From positions 16,051 through 57,167 of the forward strand of contig LBVV01000004.1 in assembly GCA_000993275.1 (NCBI GenBank): a stretch of DNA of 41,117 nt, in the 5' to 3' direction. Positions within the stretch are counted from its first letter, which is position 1. Every line of letters starts with the position of its first letter. Source of the DNA: a candidate division CPR2 bacterium GW2011_GWC2_39_10 (GTDB lineage Bacteria > Patescibacteriota > CPR2). Below, piece after piece: positions 1 through 7,928 of this stretch. The notes under the pieces were generated by a model. The model was not told where the DNA came from, searched no databases, and was given only the letters and a program-made list of their open reading frames with translations. Both the position numbers and the translations under genes were made by a program.

Positions 1-449
1 GAAATTATGACATAAAATTAGCAAGCATTATGGTCGTTATGGTCGGCATTGTTGCTTTGCTTGGCGATCTTTTTTTAAGATTCAGTTTTTGGGGCAAAGA
101 TGATTCTGATAACAAAGCCGGAGTAGTCTTTATGGTCATTGGAATTGGGTTAGCTTTGCTTGCGCCTTTTTTTGCCACCTTAATTCAGCTTGCAATGTCT
201 AGAAAACGGGAATATTTGGCTGATGCTTCCGGCGCTTTGCTTACCCGATATCCGGAAGGCTTGGCCAGGGCTCTGGAAAAAATTTCGGCAGATCCCGAGC
301 CCTTAGAAGTTGCAAACAAAGCGACTGCGCATTTATATATTGCAAATCCTTTAAAAGATCATAAGGGCATACGGGGTTGGTTTTCCGGTCTTTTTGACAC
401 TCACCCTCCGGCAGAAGAGCGCATAAAAAAATTGCGTTCCATGGCTTAA
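1..449 (+). CDS. htpX: Protease HtpX homologue, C-terminal part (5' truncated by window edge)
   Basis: Membrane-bound zinc metalloprotease of the M48 family, which degrades damaged membrane proteins. The reading frame is open from the left edge (frame of base 3), beginning NYDIKLASIM. In HtpX this stretch directly follows the HELSH zinc site, so the catalytic HExxH lies just outside the window. Two hydrophobic segments follow (about residues 8-25 and 42-62). Then comes SRKREYLADASGA, where the Glu of REYLADA is the third zinc ligand in this family, and a soluble tail ending in THPPAEERIKKL, which is typical of HtpX C-termini. About 148 residues are visible, roughly half of the usual length. 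The family call is firm; the gene is incomplete only because of the window boundary. Confidence 0.93.
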   Translation, partial: NYDIKLASIMVVMVGIVALLGDLFLRFSFWGKDDSDNKAGVVFMVIGIGLALLAPFFATLIQLAMSRKREYLADASGALLTRYPEGLARALEKISADPEPLEVANKATAHLYIANPLKDHKGIRGWFSGLFDTHPPAEERIKKLRSMA

Positions 450-468
450 ACCTAGTATGATGTATATA
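432..468 (+). promoter_or_regulatory. Promoter of the zinc-ribbon gene, leaderless arrangement
   Basis: The -35 is TTGCGT (432-437), the spacer is 18 bp and the -10 is TATGAT (456-461). Counting six bases on from the -10 puts the predicted transcription start on base 468, the A of the ATG. No Shine-Dalgarno is present, so the mRNA is probably leaderless. Read by eye from consensus. Confidence 0.55.
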
Positions 469-1016
469 TGAATTGTCTTTATTGCGGAGGACAACTAACT
501 GAAAACGGGGGAAGATTCGTATGTCTAAACTGCGGGCGGGTTTTTGAAGCTGGTCAACTTCAAGCACATGAGAAAAAAAATAGTTTGATATCTGAAAAAA
601 AAGAAATCATTGGAGAAAGCTTAAAAAGCATAAGGGAGAATGTTATTGGGCGCGGCAATGACGAGGAAAAAAAGAAAGAAGAGGAAGAGATAAATCCGGA
701 GGAAATGGAAGCAAGGGCTAAGGAAGAAATAAATAAAAGACTTAGTAACATCGAAAATGAAAAAACCAAGGACTTTGAAGATGTGGATATCTCAAAAGCT
801 AAATTAAGTTATAATTTTAAAGCTTACAAAAATATTAAGTTTGATGATTCACAAATGATTAAGATATTTTTTAGTGATTTTTGGGGTCAGACAAGACAAA
901 ATGCAAAAACTTTTATTAATATGTTTAAGTATTATTCGAAGCAGGTTTTCATAAATTTTAAAAAAGAAGCTCGCGAGATAGAAGAAGAAATAAAAGAGGA
1001 GCAAAAGAAGAATTGA
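468..1016 (+). CDS. Zinc-ribbon protein with charged coiled-coil region
   Basis: 182-aa protein of unknown function. The N-terminus is a four-cysteine zinc ribbon: C3-x2-C6-x12-C19-x2-C22, with the second knuckle reading CLNCGRVF. A very Lys/Glu-rich stretch (about residues 40-105) is likely helical or coiled coil. The C-terminal third is more hydrophobic and aromatic (FFSDFWGQ, FINMFKYYSKQVFINF) and could be an amphipathic or membrane-associating helix before a charged tail. There is no signal peptide. It lies 18 bp after htpX and its TGA overlaps the ATG of the next gene, so it is probably co-transcribed with the SprT-like gene. The zinc ribbon is clear, but a DNA, RNA or protein partner cannot be inferred. 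Confidence 0.75.
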   Translation: MNCLYCGGQLTENGGRFVCLNCGRVFEAGQLQAHEKKNSLISEKKEIIGESLKSIRENVIGRGNDEEKKKEEEEINPEEMEARAKEEINKRLSNIENEKTKDFEDVDISKAKLSYNFKAYKNIKFDDSQMIKIFFSDFWGQTRQNAKTFINMFKYYSKQVFINFKKEAREIEEEIKEEQKKN

Positions 1017-1477
1017 TGCGAGACGATAAGTGGCTGATAAGAGAGCTAGACCAGATTTGGTCCAGGTACTTTTGCGACGTGGCAAAAATTAATAAGGTAA
1101 TTATTAAATTCGGACGCCGTGCCAGAACCAGGCTAGGTTCTATCAAAAAACAGGACAATGGCTCCAGTTTAATTTTGATTAACGGACTGCTAAAGGATTT
1201 AAATATACCGGATTTTATTGTACAGGCAACTATTGCTCATGAGTTGACTCATTACGCGCATGGTTTCTCGTCCTCTCATGAGCGTCAATTTAAGTATCCC
1301 CATAAGGGAGGAGTTGTTTCAAAGGAAATGCAAACCAGAGGATTGGAAGATATTTTGTATCTTCAAAAAAAATGGTTGAAAGAAAATTGGATTAGCTATT
1401 TAAATAAAAATTATCCGGCAAAGCCTTCACCAGGAAGAAGAAAAAGAAAAAAGCGATTTATATTTGTTTTTAGGTAA
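1016..1477 (+). CDS. SprT-like zinc metalloprotein
   Basis: 153 aa, with the zinc motif HELTH at residues 75-79 (IAHELTHYAHGF), as in SprT-like domains. The third ligand is probably a downstream His in SSHERQF. Bacterial SprT proteins are little characterised; the eukaryotic relative Spartan is a DNA-protein crosslink protease. The C-terminus is strongly basic (PGRRKRKKRF), compatible with nucleic-acid binding. The ATG at 1016 overlaps the TGA of the zinc-ribbon gene (TGATG) and is preferred over a TTG one codon upstream. There is no signal peptide, so it is cytoplasmic. The domain call is good; substrate and proteolytic activity are unknown. Confidence 0.72.
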   Translation: MRDDKWLIRELDQIWSRYFCDVAKINKVIIKFGRRARTRLGSIKKQDNGSSLILINGLLKDLNIPDFIVQATIAHELTHYAHGFSSSHERQFKYPHKGGVVSKEMQTRGLEDILYLQKKWLKENWISYLNKNYPAKPSPGRRKRKKRFIFVFR

Positions 1478-1557
1478 TTCCTGATTCCCGGTTATTGCCC
1501 TATTTTCCTGTTTACTGTTTTCTGATTCCTGGTTACTATATGATAAGGGAGGGCAGT

Positions 1558-3207
1558 ATGTCTATTTGGATAAAAGAGAAGAAAAGAAGAACAAGCGTAT
1601 TTGTTGAATGGGAATATTTGTCAAGCCTTAAGAAAGCAGCAGATTTCTTGGGGAGCGAACTTGCCCATTATTTTTATAACGACTTAAATACTTCTGTTTA
1701 TAAAACTAAAGATGAGTCAGAAAGATTGCTTCAAAAAACAATGCAATCGAGTAAAAAAGACTCTAAATTTTATCAAAAAATTTTAGATGAAACTCAAAAG
1801 ACCGAACAAAAAATGAAGACCTTCAGCAAGAATATTGCAGTCGAGCATTTTGCCGGTATAAATAGTCAAGGCCTTGCAAAATATTTAAATGTATTGGCCG
1901 GTTCTCTTAGGGATTATTTGTATTCTCTGATTCTTCTCAACTTGAGCCTTAAAACTTTAAGTTTCGAACTTAATAAAAGACTTGCTTTAGATCAAGGAAA
2001 AACGCTTCTTTCCCTAGTAGACGACTCCAAGCTTACTCTTTTTAGAGACGGCTTGCTTAATATCGCCTGCTTTGCCTTTAAAAACGGATTTAATGCAGAC
2101 TATAAGAACATGATAAATAATCTTTTGAAGGGTGATAATTCCGAATCCATTAGTAATTTCTTTGACAAAGAGCTAACTCTAAATGATGTCGATAGTTTAG
2201 TAAAGAATCTTATTGAGACCGTGGATCCGCAGGAGCTGGACCAAAAGTTACGAAACGAGCGCGAAGCCCGGATTTCTAAATATCTTAATGTTCTAGATAA
2301 AGTTACGGAAAAAGATTTAAAAGAAAAAATTATGCTATATCAAAAAATGATGTTTTCCTCGGAGGCTTTCAGGCAGTCATTATCATTTTTTATCTTAAAT
2401 TCGGAAAAATTATTTAAGGAAATCGCCGGTAGACTCAATATCACTTTAGAGGAAACAAGCTATTATAATCTTGGGGAGCTAGAGGGATTACTTTTAAGTC
2501 GAATGGTTGACGAACTGGAACTTTCAAGAAGGAGACAAGGTTGGGCGCTACTATTTTGGGAAGGGCAGATAAGTTTAATTTCTAAACCCGAATTTATTGC
2601 CGGGACCATTAAAAGTTATGAAATAGTGTCTGAGGACGAAAATTGGCCTTACAGCATAGGGGGCAATGTGGCGTCTCAGGGATATACTTTAAACAAGGCC
2701 AGGATTATAAAAAACTTAAAAGATCTCGATCTGTTAGAAAAAGATGATATTTTGGTGGCCAAAGGAACTTCTTCGGAATATGTTTTGGCAATGAAGCGGG
2801 CTTCCGGCATTATTACGGATGAAGGTGGTGTAACTTGTCACGCCGCTTTAGTATCCAGGGAGTTTAAAATTCCTTGCATTATTGCAACCAATGTAGCCAC
2901 AAAAAACATCAAAGATGGCGACACTGTTTTTTTAGATGCCAACGAAGGCATAGTGTGGGTTATCGGGCAGGAAAAAAATAGAGACGAAGCAGCAAGCAAA
3001 GGCGCGGAAAATAATTATTTAAAGCACGTTTCAAGACTATTGGACTTTGCCAAAATAGAAAAAAACGATATTCTAGTGTTCGAACGATTAGAACCTGAAT
3101 TTTTACCGCTTCTTTATAAGGCCAGCAAGATTATTTCTCAAAACTATTCTTCTTATTGTGACATTTATAGCCAAATAGTTGGCAAGGAAATAGTTTGTCC
3201 AAATTAA
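1558..3207 (+). CDS. Protein with PEP-utilising mobile (phosphohistidine swivel) domain
   Basis: 549 aa. The C-terminal third carries the swivel domain of PEP-utilising enzymes (pyruvate phosphate dikinase, PEP synthase, PTS enzyme I): ASGIITDEGGVTCHAALVSRE, with the phosphoryl-accepting His near residue 428, followed by IPCIIATNVATKNIKDGD and DANEGIVWV. The N-terminal ~350 residues are helical and charged. They show neither an ATP-grasp nucleotide-binding domain nor the PEP/pyruvate TIM barrel, so this is not a complete PPDK or PpsA. The start at 1558 has the Shine-Dalgarno GGGAGGG six bases upstream; an ORF start 63 bp earlier lacks one and lies in repeat-like sequence. A role in phosphotransfer is possible, but the partner is not in the window. 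Confidence 0.7.
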   Translation: MSIWIKEKKRRTSVFVEWEYLSSLKKAADFLGSELAHYFYNDLNTSVYKTKDESERLLQKTMQSSKKDSKFYQKILDETQKTEQKMKTFSKNIAVEHFAGINSQGLAKYLNVLAGSLRDYLYSLILLNLSLKTLSFELNKRLALDQGKTLLSLVDDSKLTLFRDGLLNIACFAFKNGFNADYKNMINNLLKGDNSESISNFFDKELTLNDVDSLVKNLIETVDPQELDQKLRNEREARISKYLNVLDKVTEKDLKEKIMLYQKMMFSSEAFRQSLSFFILNSEKLFKEIAGRLNITLEETSYYNLGELEGLLLSRMVDELELSRRRQGWALLFWEGQISLISKPEFIAGTIKSYEIVSEDENWPYSIGGNVASQGYTLNKARIIKNLKDLDLLEKDDILVAKGTSSEYVLAMKRASGIITDEGGVTCHAALVSREFKIPCIIATNVATKNIKDGDTVFLDANEGIVWVIGQEKNRDEAASKGAENNYLKHVSRLLDFAKIEKNDILVFERLEPEFLPLLYKASKIISQNYSSYCDIYSQIVGKEIVCPN

Positions 3208-3372
3208 CTGGACTTACGCAAACCTACCACACCTCCCAAACCACCCCAAGTGGCTAAAATCTCTTTTTCTCCTGTCAGCGTATCTACAAATACGCTTCCA
3301 GTAGAGAAAAGAGATTTTATCTCACTTGGTTTCGGCTTGGATAGATGTGCTATTTTGCGTAAGTCCAGTTAA
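3204..3372. mobile_element. MITE-like element, copy 1 (161 bp plus 4-bp flanks)
   Basis: The element CTGGACTTACGCAAA...TTTGCGTAAGTCCAG spans 3208-3368. It has perfect 15-bp terminal inverted repeats and is flanked on both sides by TTAA (3204-3207 and 3369-3372), most simply a 4-bp target duplication. The interior holds nested inverted repeats (AAAATCTCTTTTTCTC against GAGAAAAGAGATTTT, and GCGTATCTACAAATACGC at the centre), so the whole element can fold back. It has no ORF. A ~90% similar copy in inverse orientation lies at 27741-27903, flanked by TATA instead of TTAA. A transposase would have to act in trans; I did not identify the insertion-sequence family. Confidence 0.85.
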
Positions 3373-3381
3373 CTAGCAAGA

Positions 3382-3570
3382 TTATTCCTCAGGAATTTCT
3401 AAACCGCTATATGCGTCTTTGCTGACAAACTTTGTTAAATTGGTGCCGTCATCGTCAACTGCTCTTACCGCATATCGCTTTTGTCCCTTTTTACTAACAT
3501 ATACTGTTTTTCTAATTTGATCGTCAGGAATACTGACCTTTTCTCTTTTTTTCACGCTGTAAAAATCCAT
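3382..3570 (-). CDS. Small charged hypothetical protein (62 aa)
   Basis: No recognised family. The protein begins MDFYSVKKREKVSIPDD and contains TVYVSKKGQKRYAVRAVDDDG and LTKFVSKDAY, giving a compact, soluble, charged pattern with alternating hydrophobics that suggests a small beta-rich fold. On the reverse strand a good Shine-Dalgarno (AAGGAGA, complement of 3578-3584) sits about 5 bases before the ATG, and a consensus -10 TATAAT (complement of 3591-3596) lies just upstream. This supports a real, independently transcribed gene. It lies between the MITE copy and the histidine-kinase gene, divergent from the latter. Confidence 0.65.
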   Translation of the reverse strand: MDFYSVKKREKVSIPDDQIRKTVYVSKKGQKRYAVRAVDDDGTNLTKFVSKDAYSGLEIPEE

Positions 3571-3645
3571 AGCATCTCCTTTTGAGCTAGATTATAGATA
3601 AAAGCAGCTTGCAAAAAAATAGTTAAATATCCAAAAAAGGGTTTG

Positions 3646-3681
3646 TGGACATATTTAAAAATTCATAATAAAATTACTAAA
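3646..3681 (+). promoter_or_regulatory. Promoter of the histidine kinase gene
   Basis: The -35 is TGGACA (3646-3651), the spacer is 17 bp and the -10 is TAAAAT (3669-3674), with predicted start near 3681. The resulting short leader carries GGAGGG, then an unusually long gap of about 12 bases before the ATG at 3699. Confidence 0.5.
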
Positions 3682-3698
3682 GGAGGGCTTAAGGCTTA

Positions 3699-5609
3699 AT
3701 GATAATTTTTATTTGGAAAAAATTTAGAGATCTAAGCATTAATAATAAAACTCTTATTTTTTCTTACATAGCATTTTTTTTAATTGCCGCTGCAACTTAC
3801 GTTGATATGACAAACTACCTGAAGATGGTCGATAAAAGCAACAGGATAGTTGACGAAGTAAATGTTTTGTCTGTCATCAATCAGACACAGGCGGCAATTA
3901 TTAATAATAGCCAGGCAAATTACGACTTTGTAAAAAATCAGACCGAAGAAAATAAAACCAATTATACATACCAGAACCAAGAAGTAAGCCGAGTTTTTGA
4001 TAATTTTAAAAATACCATTAGTTATTACAATGGTGAGTTTGACTATAAGATTAATGATCTGCCCATACCAATATATTTGGACTCCAAGAGCGATTTGATC
4101 AATTCTTATTATCAGCGAAGCATTTTTACATCTTCCCCGGAGGAACTTGCCAGAATTAATGCATCGCTTTTTGAGTCTAGCAGGGAGGTGTTGGACGGCT
4201 TGCAAAAACTTAATATTAAAATTTCAGAATCTAAAAATTACTTACTGATTGAAATTGAGAATTTAAAAAACACCGCAATTAGAAGGCAGGTTTATCTTTA
4301 TCTTTGTGTGTTAGCCGGCATGATGCTTATTCGATATCTTATTCATTTTACTATCAACAGGCCCTTGGTGAATCTAGAGAGGGTTATGGGTCTAAGTGAT
4401 TTTAAAAAGAGACTCAAGGCTAATGATGCTACTAAAGATGAAATTGGAAAACTGGGTAAAAGTTTCAACCTGCTCATGAAAGACTTAAATAGGTCTTATG
4501 CAAATTTAGGAAAAGAAACCGATCACTTATCGGCCATACTAAACAACATAGGTGATGGTGTTGTGGTAGCAGACGAGAAATCTAATATCATTGTCTTTAA
4601 TCCGGCCGCAGAAAAAATTACCGGTTTTAGAGCCGAACAAGCTCTGGGTAAAAATTTAACGGAAGTACTTGTTTTTAAGGATAAAGGACATTTTAAAGCA
4701 ATATCAAATACACTTCAAAGGCAAGGCTATTGTAAGCCAGACGATTATTGCGAAATTGTTCAAAAAAGCGGAAAAGAAATATTTGTGAGTGGGGCTGCTA
4801 CCGTATTCGATTTAGAGGAAGATGAAAAAGGCGCCGTTTTTGTTTTAAGAGATTCTACAAAAGAAAAAGAAGTGAACGAAATGAAATCGGAGTTTGTTTC
4901 TATTACGTCGCACCAGTTAAATACGCCGCTTACCTCCGTGGGTTGGGCCTTGGAAACAATTATTTCCAATAAGTTTGGTGATTTAAATAATAAACAGTCG
5001 GAGCTGGCAAAGACGGCTTATAAATCGAACCAGCAGATGCGGGAACTTGTTAATGATCTTTTAGACGTTTCCAGAATTGAAACCGGCAAATTAAAACTTA
5101 GACCTGAGCCAATTGAATTAAATAGTTACATGTCTTACATTATCGAAACTATGGAGCCGCTTGCCAAAAAGAAAAAACAGAAGTTAATATTTGATGGCGG
5201 AGTTAAAAATCTTGTTCTGGCCGATACCACGTATTTAAGGCAAGCAATTAATAACCTAATTTCAAATGCTAGCAAATATTCTCCGGAAGAAAAGCAGATA
5301 GTAATAAAAATGTATGAAAAAGATGACGGTATCATTATTTCGGTAAAAGACGAGGGAATCGGTATTCCGCACGACGAACAAAAAAGTTTATTTCAAAAGT
5401 TTTACAGGGCAACAAATTCCGGTATTGCAGACGGCAACGGTTTAGGTCTTTATATTATTGTGGAGATTATGCAGCATTTTAGAGGCAAGGTCTGGTTTGA
5501 GTCGGTGGAGGGAGCGGGTTCTACTTTTTATCTTAGCCTGCCAATTTATAAATACGGAATAGGGGATGTAAAAAAAGAAAAGCTAAGAAGTCAATGCTTG
5601 TCAAAATAA
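3699..5609 (+). CDS. Membrane sensor histidine kinase (HAMP-PAS-HisKA-HATPase), orphan
   Basis: 636 aa. In order: TM helix about 17-37, an extracytoplasmic helical sensor region about 38-196, a second TM about 197-217, HAMP linker about 218-270, PAS domain about 276-395 (AILNNIGDGVVVADEKSNI, then FVLRDSTKEKEVNEM), HisKA with the phospho-acceptor His405 in ITSHQLNTPLTSV, and a HATPase_c domain with N box NNLISNASKYSP, G1 DEGIGIP and G2 GNGLGLYI. All catalytic boxes are intact, so it should autophosphorylate. No response-regulator gene lies next to it, so its partner is elsewhere. The extracytoplasmic domain is four-helix-like, Asn/Gln-rich and has no recognisable ligand motif, so the signal is unknown. 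Confidence 0.92.
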   Translation: MIIFIWKKFRDLSINNKTLIFSYIAFFLIAAATYVDMTNYLKMVDKSNRIVDEVNVLSVINQTQAAIINNSQANYDFVKNQTEENKTNYTYQNQEVSRVFDNFKNTISYYNGEFDYKINDLPIPIYLDSKSDLINSYYQRSIFTSSPEELARINASLFESSREVLDGLQKLNIKISESKNYLLIEIENLKNTAIRRQVYLYLCVLAGMMLIRYLIHFTINRPLVNLERVMGLSDFKKRLKANDATKDEIGKLGKSFNLLMKDLNRSYANLGKETDHLSAILNNIGDGVVVADEKSNIIVFNPAAEKITGFRAEQALGKNLTEVLVFKDKGHFKAISNTLQRQGYCKPDDYCEIVQKSGKEIFVSGAATVFDLEEDEKGAVFVLRDSTKEKEVNEMKSEFVSITSHQLNTPLTSVGWALETIISNKFGDLNNKQSELAKTAYKSNQQMRELVNDLLDVSRIETGKLKLRPEPIELNSYMSYIIETMEPLAKKKKQKLIFDGGVKNLVLADTTYLRQAINNLISNASKYSPEEKQIVIKMYEKDDGIIISVKDEGIGIPHDEQKSLFQKFYRATNSGIADGNGLGLYIIVEIMQHFRGKVWFESVEGAGSTFYLSLPIYKYGIGDVKKEKLRSQCLSK

Positions 5610-5627
5610 AGTGTAAAAAAACCGTGC

Positions 5628-5663
5628 TTAACTTAAGTAATATTAAATGTTAAAATTAATAGA
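5628..5663 (+). promoter_or_regulatory. rmuC promoter, leaderless arrangement
   Basis: The -35-like TTAACT (5628-5633), a 17-bp spacer and the -10 TAAAAT (5651-5656) predict a start exactly on base 5663, the A of the rmuC ATG. There is no Shine-Dalgarno. Confidence 0.55.
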
Positions 5664-6661
5664 TGAATAGTGAAACTATTGTTATTTTGGCGGTTATATC
5701 CGGAATTTTTATTGTCGGTCTTGCAATGGTCGTTGCTTTTTTATTAAGAAAGCTTGATGGAATAAGCTCCAATTTAAAAAATGATTCAGCCATCACAATG
5801 ATGAACCAAAATATGCAGGGAATGCAGCAAAAAATAGACCAAACTACCAGAGATATCAACGATCGGCTTGATAGGGCCGCCAATGTAATTGGCCACGTTT
5901 CCAAGGAGCTGGGTTCCTTGCAGGAAATTGGACGAAATATGAAAGGGCTGCAAGATTTTTTAAAATCTCCCAAGCTCAGAGGCAATATCGGAGAAGCAAT
6001 TTTAAAGGATCTCCTGCGACAATTTTTACCCAAGGAAAATTTTGCCTTGCAACATAAATTTAAAAACGGCGCCACCGTGGATGCGATTATTAAAATTGAT
6101 AATGGTTTAATTCCGGTAGATGCCAAATTTCCAATTGATAATTTTACGAAAATGTTTCAAACGGAAGCTGAAGCAGAAAAAGCGGTTTATGCGAAGGAAT
6201 TTACAAGAGACGTTAAGAAGCATATTGATGATATTTCTAAAAAATATATTTTGCCAGGAGAGGGGACAGTTGATTTTGCCGTAATGTATATCCCTTCGGA
6301 AGCTATCTATTATGAAATTGCTGTCAACTCCGGCGATTTAGATAGGTATGCTCTTACCAAAAAAGTGTTCCTAGTCTCTCCCAACAGTTTTTCATATCTG
6401 GTAAGGACAATTTTGGTTGGGTTGGAAGGCAAGAAAATAACGGAAGCATCAAAGCAAATATTGGCGGCTTTGCATGCCATCAGGCAAGACAATAATAAAT
6501 TTAGTCAATCACTTTCAGTATTGAATAGACATATTACCAATGCCAAGTCATCAATGGAAGGTGTTGCGAATGAGTATGAAAAACTATCCTCAAAAATAGA
6601 AAGCACGCTAATTTTAAAAGGAGAGAAGGAAGTAGAAAAGGCTTTAGAGGCGCTTGAATAG
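5663..6661 (+). CDS. rmuC: DNA recombination protein RmuC homologue
   Basis: 332 aa. An N-terminal membrane anchor (residues 4-27, IVILAVISGIFIVGLAMVVAFLL) is followed by a coiled-coil region (about 30-90). Then comes the RmuC nuclease-like domain: SPKLRGNIGEAILKDLLRQFLP, VDAIIKIDNGLIPVDAKFPIDNF and VDFAVMYIPSEAIYYE, close to family signatures. RmuC is linked to suppression of inverted-repeat-mediated rearrangement and has a PD-(D/E)XK-like fold; its mechanism remains unclear. The length is a little below the ~400-475 aa of proteobacterial members, mainly at the termini. The start codon coincides with the predicted transcription start. Confidence 0.92.
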   Translation: MNSETIVILAVISGIFIVGLAMVVAFLLRKLDGISSNLKNDSAITMMNQNMQGMQQKIDQTTRDINDRLDRAANVIGHVSKELGSLQEIGRNMKGLQDFLKSPKLRGNIGEAILKDLLRQFLPKENFALQHKFKNGATVDAIIKIDNGLIPVDAKFPIDNFTKMFQTEAEAEKAVYAKEFTRDVKKHIDDISKKYILPGEGTVDFAVMYIPSEAIYYEIAVNSGDLDRYALTKKVFLVSPNSFSYLVRTILVGLEGKKITEASKQILAALHAIRQDNNKFSQSLSVLNRHITNAKSSMEGVANEYEKLSSKIESTLILKGEKEVEKALEALE

Positions 6662-6689
6662 TTATCCACAGTTTTTTTGTTGACAGTGT

Positions 6690-6725
6690 TTCACAATTTG
6701 TTTCATACTATATATAATAATTGTT
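6690..6725 (+). promoter_or_regulatory. Promoter of candidate structured RNA
   Basis: TTCACA (6690-6695), a 17-bp spacer and a perfect TATAAT (6713-6718) predict a start near 6725. A consensus TTGACA also occurs at 6680-6685, 18 bp from CATACT, as an alternative. No ORF of note begins downstream; the region instead forms strong helices up to a terminator. Confidence 0.6.
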
Positions 6726-7008
6726 TACAATTTTTTTGTGGCGTGCAGCCCAGATTAGAAGTACCCCCCTTATTTCTAATCTGGACTATTCCCTACAAAA
6801 TGAATAATTTTCAAAACAAAGACAAAAAGCAAAACTAAATAAAATTAGTTTGCAAAGGCAAGACAAATTTGACAAAAAAACAAGAGTGGTGGCTGGCAAA
6901 CTGGAGAGTAGATAATGAAATAAAAAAATTTCTATTAATACATACTCTCCAGTTTGCCGGCTACCACCAGTAGGGAAAAACCAAATAGACCTAGCGGTCT
7001 TTTTTTAT
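6725..7008 (+). ncRNA. Candidate structured non-coding RNA (~280 nt), class not identified
   Basis: Between a consensus promoter and a terminator, the sequence forms: a perfect 11-bp hairpin (CCAGATTAGAA 6750-6760 with 6774-6784, C-rich loop); an 8-bp long-range helix TTCCCTAC 6789-6796 with GTAGGGAA 6970-6977; within it a hairpin at 6829-6853; and a long hairpin pairing 6887-6910 with 6943-6969 (16 bp uninterrupted, then a 2-nt bulge, then 6 bp). A final GACC/GGTC stem with eight T's ends it. I looked for hallmarks of tmRNA, RNase P RNA and SRP RNA and found none. A 6S-like RNA is not excluded. Alternatively the long inverted repeat is a mobile remnant. Confidence 0.55.
6987..7008 (+). terminator. 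Intrinsic terminator of the candidate RNA
   Basis: A short GACC-TAGC-GGTC stem is followed by eight T's, just after the long-range helix of the candidate RNA. Confidence 0.6.
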
Positions 7009-7544
7009 TTCAGAATCCGTTTCCTTTGTCATTGCGAACGACCATAGGGAGTGCGGCAATCTCGTCCGATAATTCATCACTAGAGCTCGATCCGTAAGTC
7101 AAAATAAATATAATGTATTTGTCCTTTTTTGGAAAAGGACCAAAACTTTCGGCCTGTCTCGCTATGCTCGCCTGTCTAGGCGCCAAGACTGGCTAAGGCG
7201 GACAAATTCAAATGTCAAATGTTCTCAGTCCATGTAACTCTTCAATGTTATTCCATTACCCTTCCTGCTGTCATTCCCGCGCAGGCGGAAATCCAGGAAG
7301 CAAGAATTCCTTAATTGAGTTGCGGACAGGCCCTGAATCCAAGACAGGTCGTGTGATCACTACGGATCCGTATGGACAAGTTCAGGATGACAAGGATTGA
7401 TATGTTTAGGAAATTTTGTCATTTAGATTTGTTTAGAAATTAGATATTAGAAATTAGGATTTCATTTGACATTTGTAATTTGTCATTTGAAATTATTTGT
7501 TATCCCTATTCCAATCTCCTGCTTATTTCTCTATAATAAATATA
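7009..7544. repeat. Gene-free stretch with REP-like and AT-rich repeats
   Basis: I see no credible protein gene here. It contains a 'GTCATTGCGAA...GCGGCAATCTCG' unit (about 7028-7067), related to one near 39399; a hairpin GTCCTTTTTTGGAAAAGGAC (about 7121-7140); a 'GTCATTCCCGC...GCGG(A)AATCCAG' unit at 7270-7296; and an AT-rich stretch of 'aaattag/atttgtaatttgtcatttg' repeats (about 7430-7500). An ORF through it translates the repeat as CHSRAGGNP and is taken as spurious. Confidence 0.7.
7532..7544 (+). promoter_or_regulatory. -10 element with near-leaderless start
   Basis: A perfect TATAAT (7532-7537) predicts a start at 7544, one base before the ATG at 7545. The -35 is weaker (TTCCAA, 7509-7514, 17-bp spacer). 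Confidence 0.5.
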
Positions 7545-7928
7545 ATGAATAGTTTTTCGGTCAAATATTTGATATTTTCTATCTTAAGCATTTCGGCTTT
7601 AGCTTTTATGATTTTTAATGTTAATCCTGAAGCGGCAGGAACTTTTAAGATTATTTTATTTTTTACACTAATTTTTATGAGCATTTTTTCCGTTGGCACT
7701 TTTATTGCCTTAAATGTTAGAAAAATATCCGCATATACAATTTCCCCGGCAGCATCTTTAAGGGAAGGGTTTCTTGTAGGGCTTTTAGTTTTTTTAATGG
7801 CTTTTTTAAGCTCAGTTGGGCTGCTTGGAATTTGGGATGCGGCATTTCTCATAATTGTCTTTTTCTTAATTGAAATATTAATGTTAGCAAAGAAAGGAAA
7901 CAAATATGAAGGACGGCGAATTAACTAG
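7545..7928 (+). CDS. Small membrane protein (four predicted TM helices)
   Basis: 127 aa and almost entirely hydrophobic. TM-like segments lie at about 8-24, 34-54, 78-96 and 99-118, and the tail is basic (AKKGNKYEGRRIN). No family is recognised. The ATG at 7545 is chosen over an upstream ORF start because a TATAAT box lies exactly one leaderless spacing before it. It overlaps the next gene by 23 bp, which implies translational coupling with the second small membrane protein; the two may form a pair. Confidence 0.68.
   Translation: MNSFSVKYLIFSILSISALAFMIFNVNPEAAGTFKIILFFTLIFMSIFSVGTFIALNVRKISAYTISPAASLREGFLVGLLVFLMAFLSSVGLLGIWDAAFLIIVFFLIEILMLAKKGNKYEGRRIN

Noticed and set aside
6887-6969. 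Long inverted repeat as an insertion-sequence remnant
   Set aside because: The arms are only 32 nt apart with no target duplication or second copy in the window; it fits better as part of the structured RNA between promoter and terminator.
7212-7400. 62-codon ORF on the + strand
   Set aside because: It translates through REP-like repeats (CHSRAGGNP, then LDPGY-like fragments); no Shine-Dalgarno or -10 at a sensible distance and no protein-like composition.
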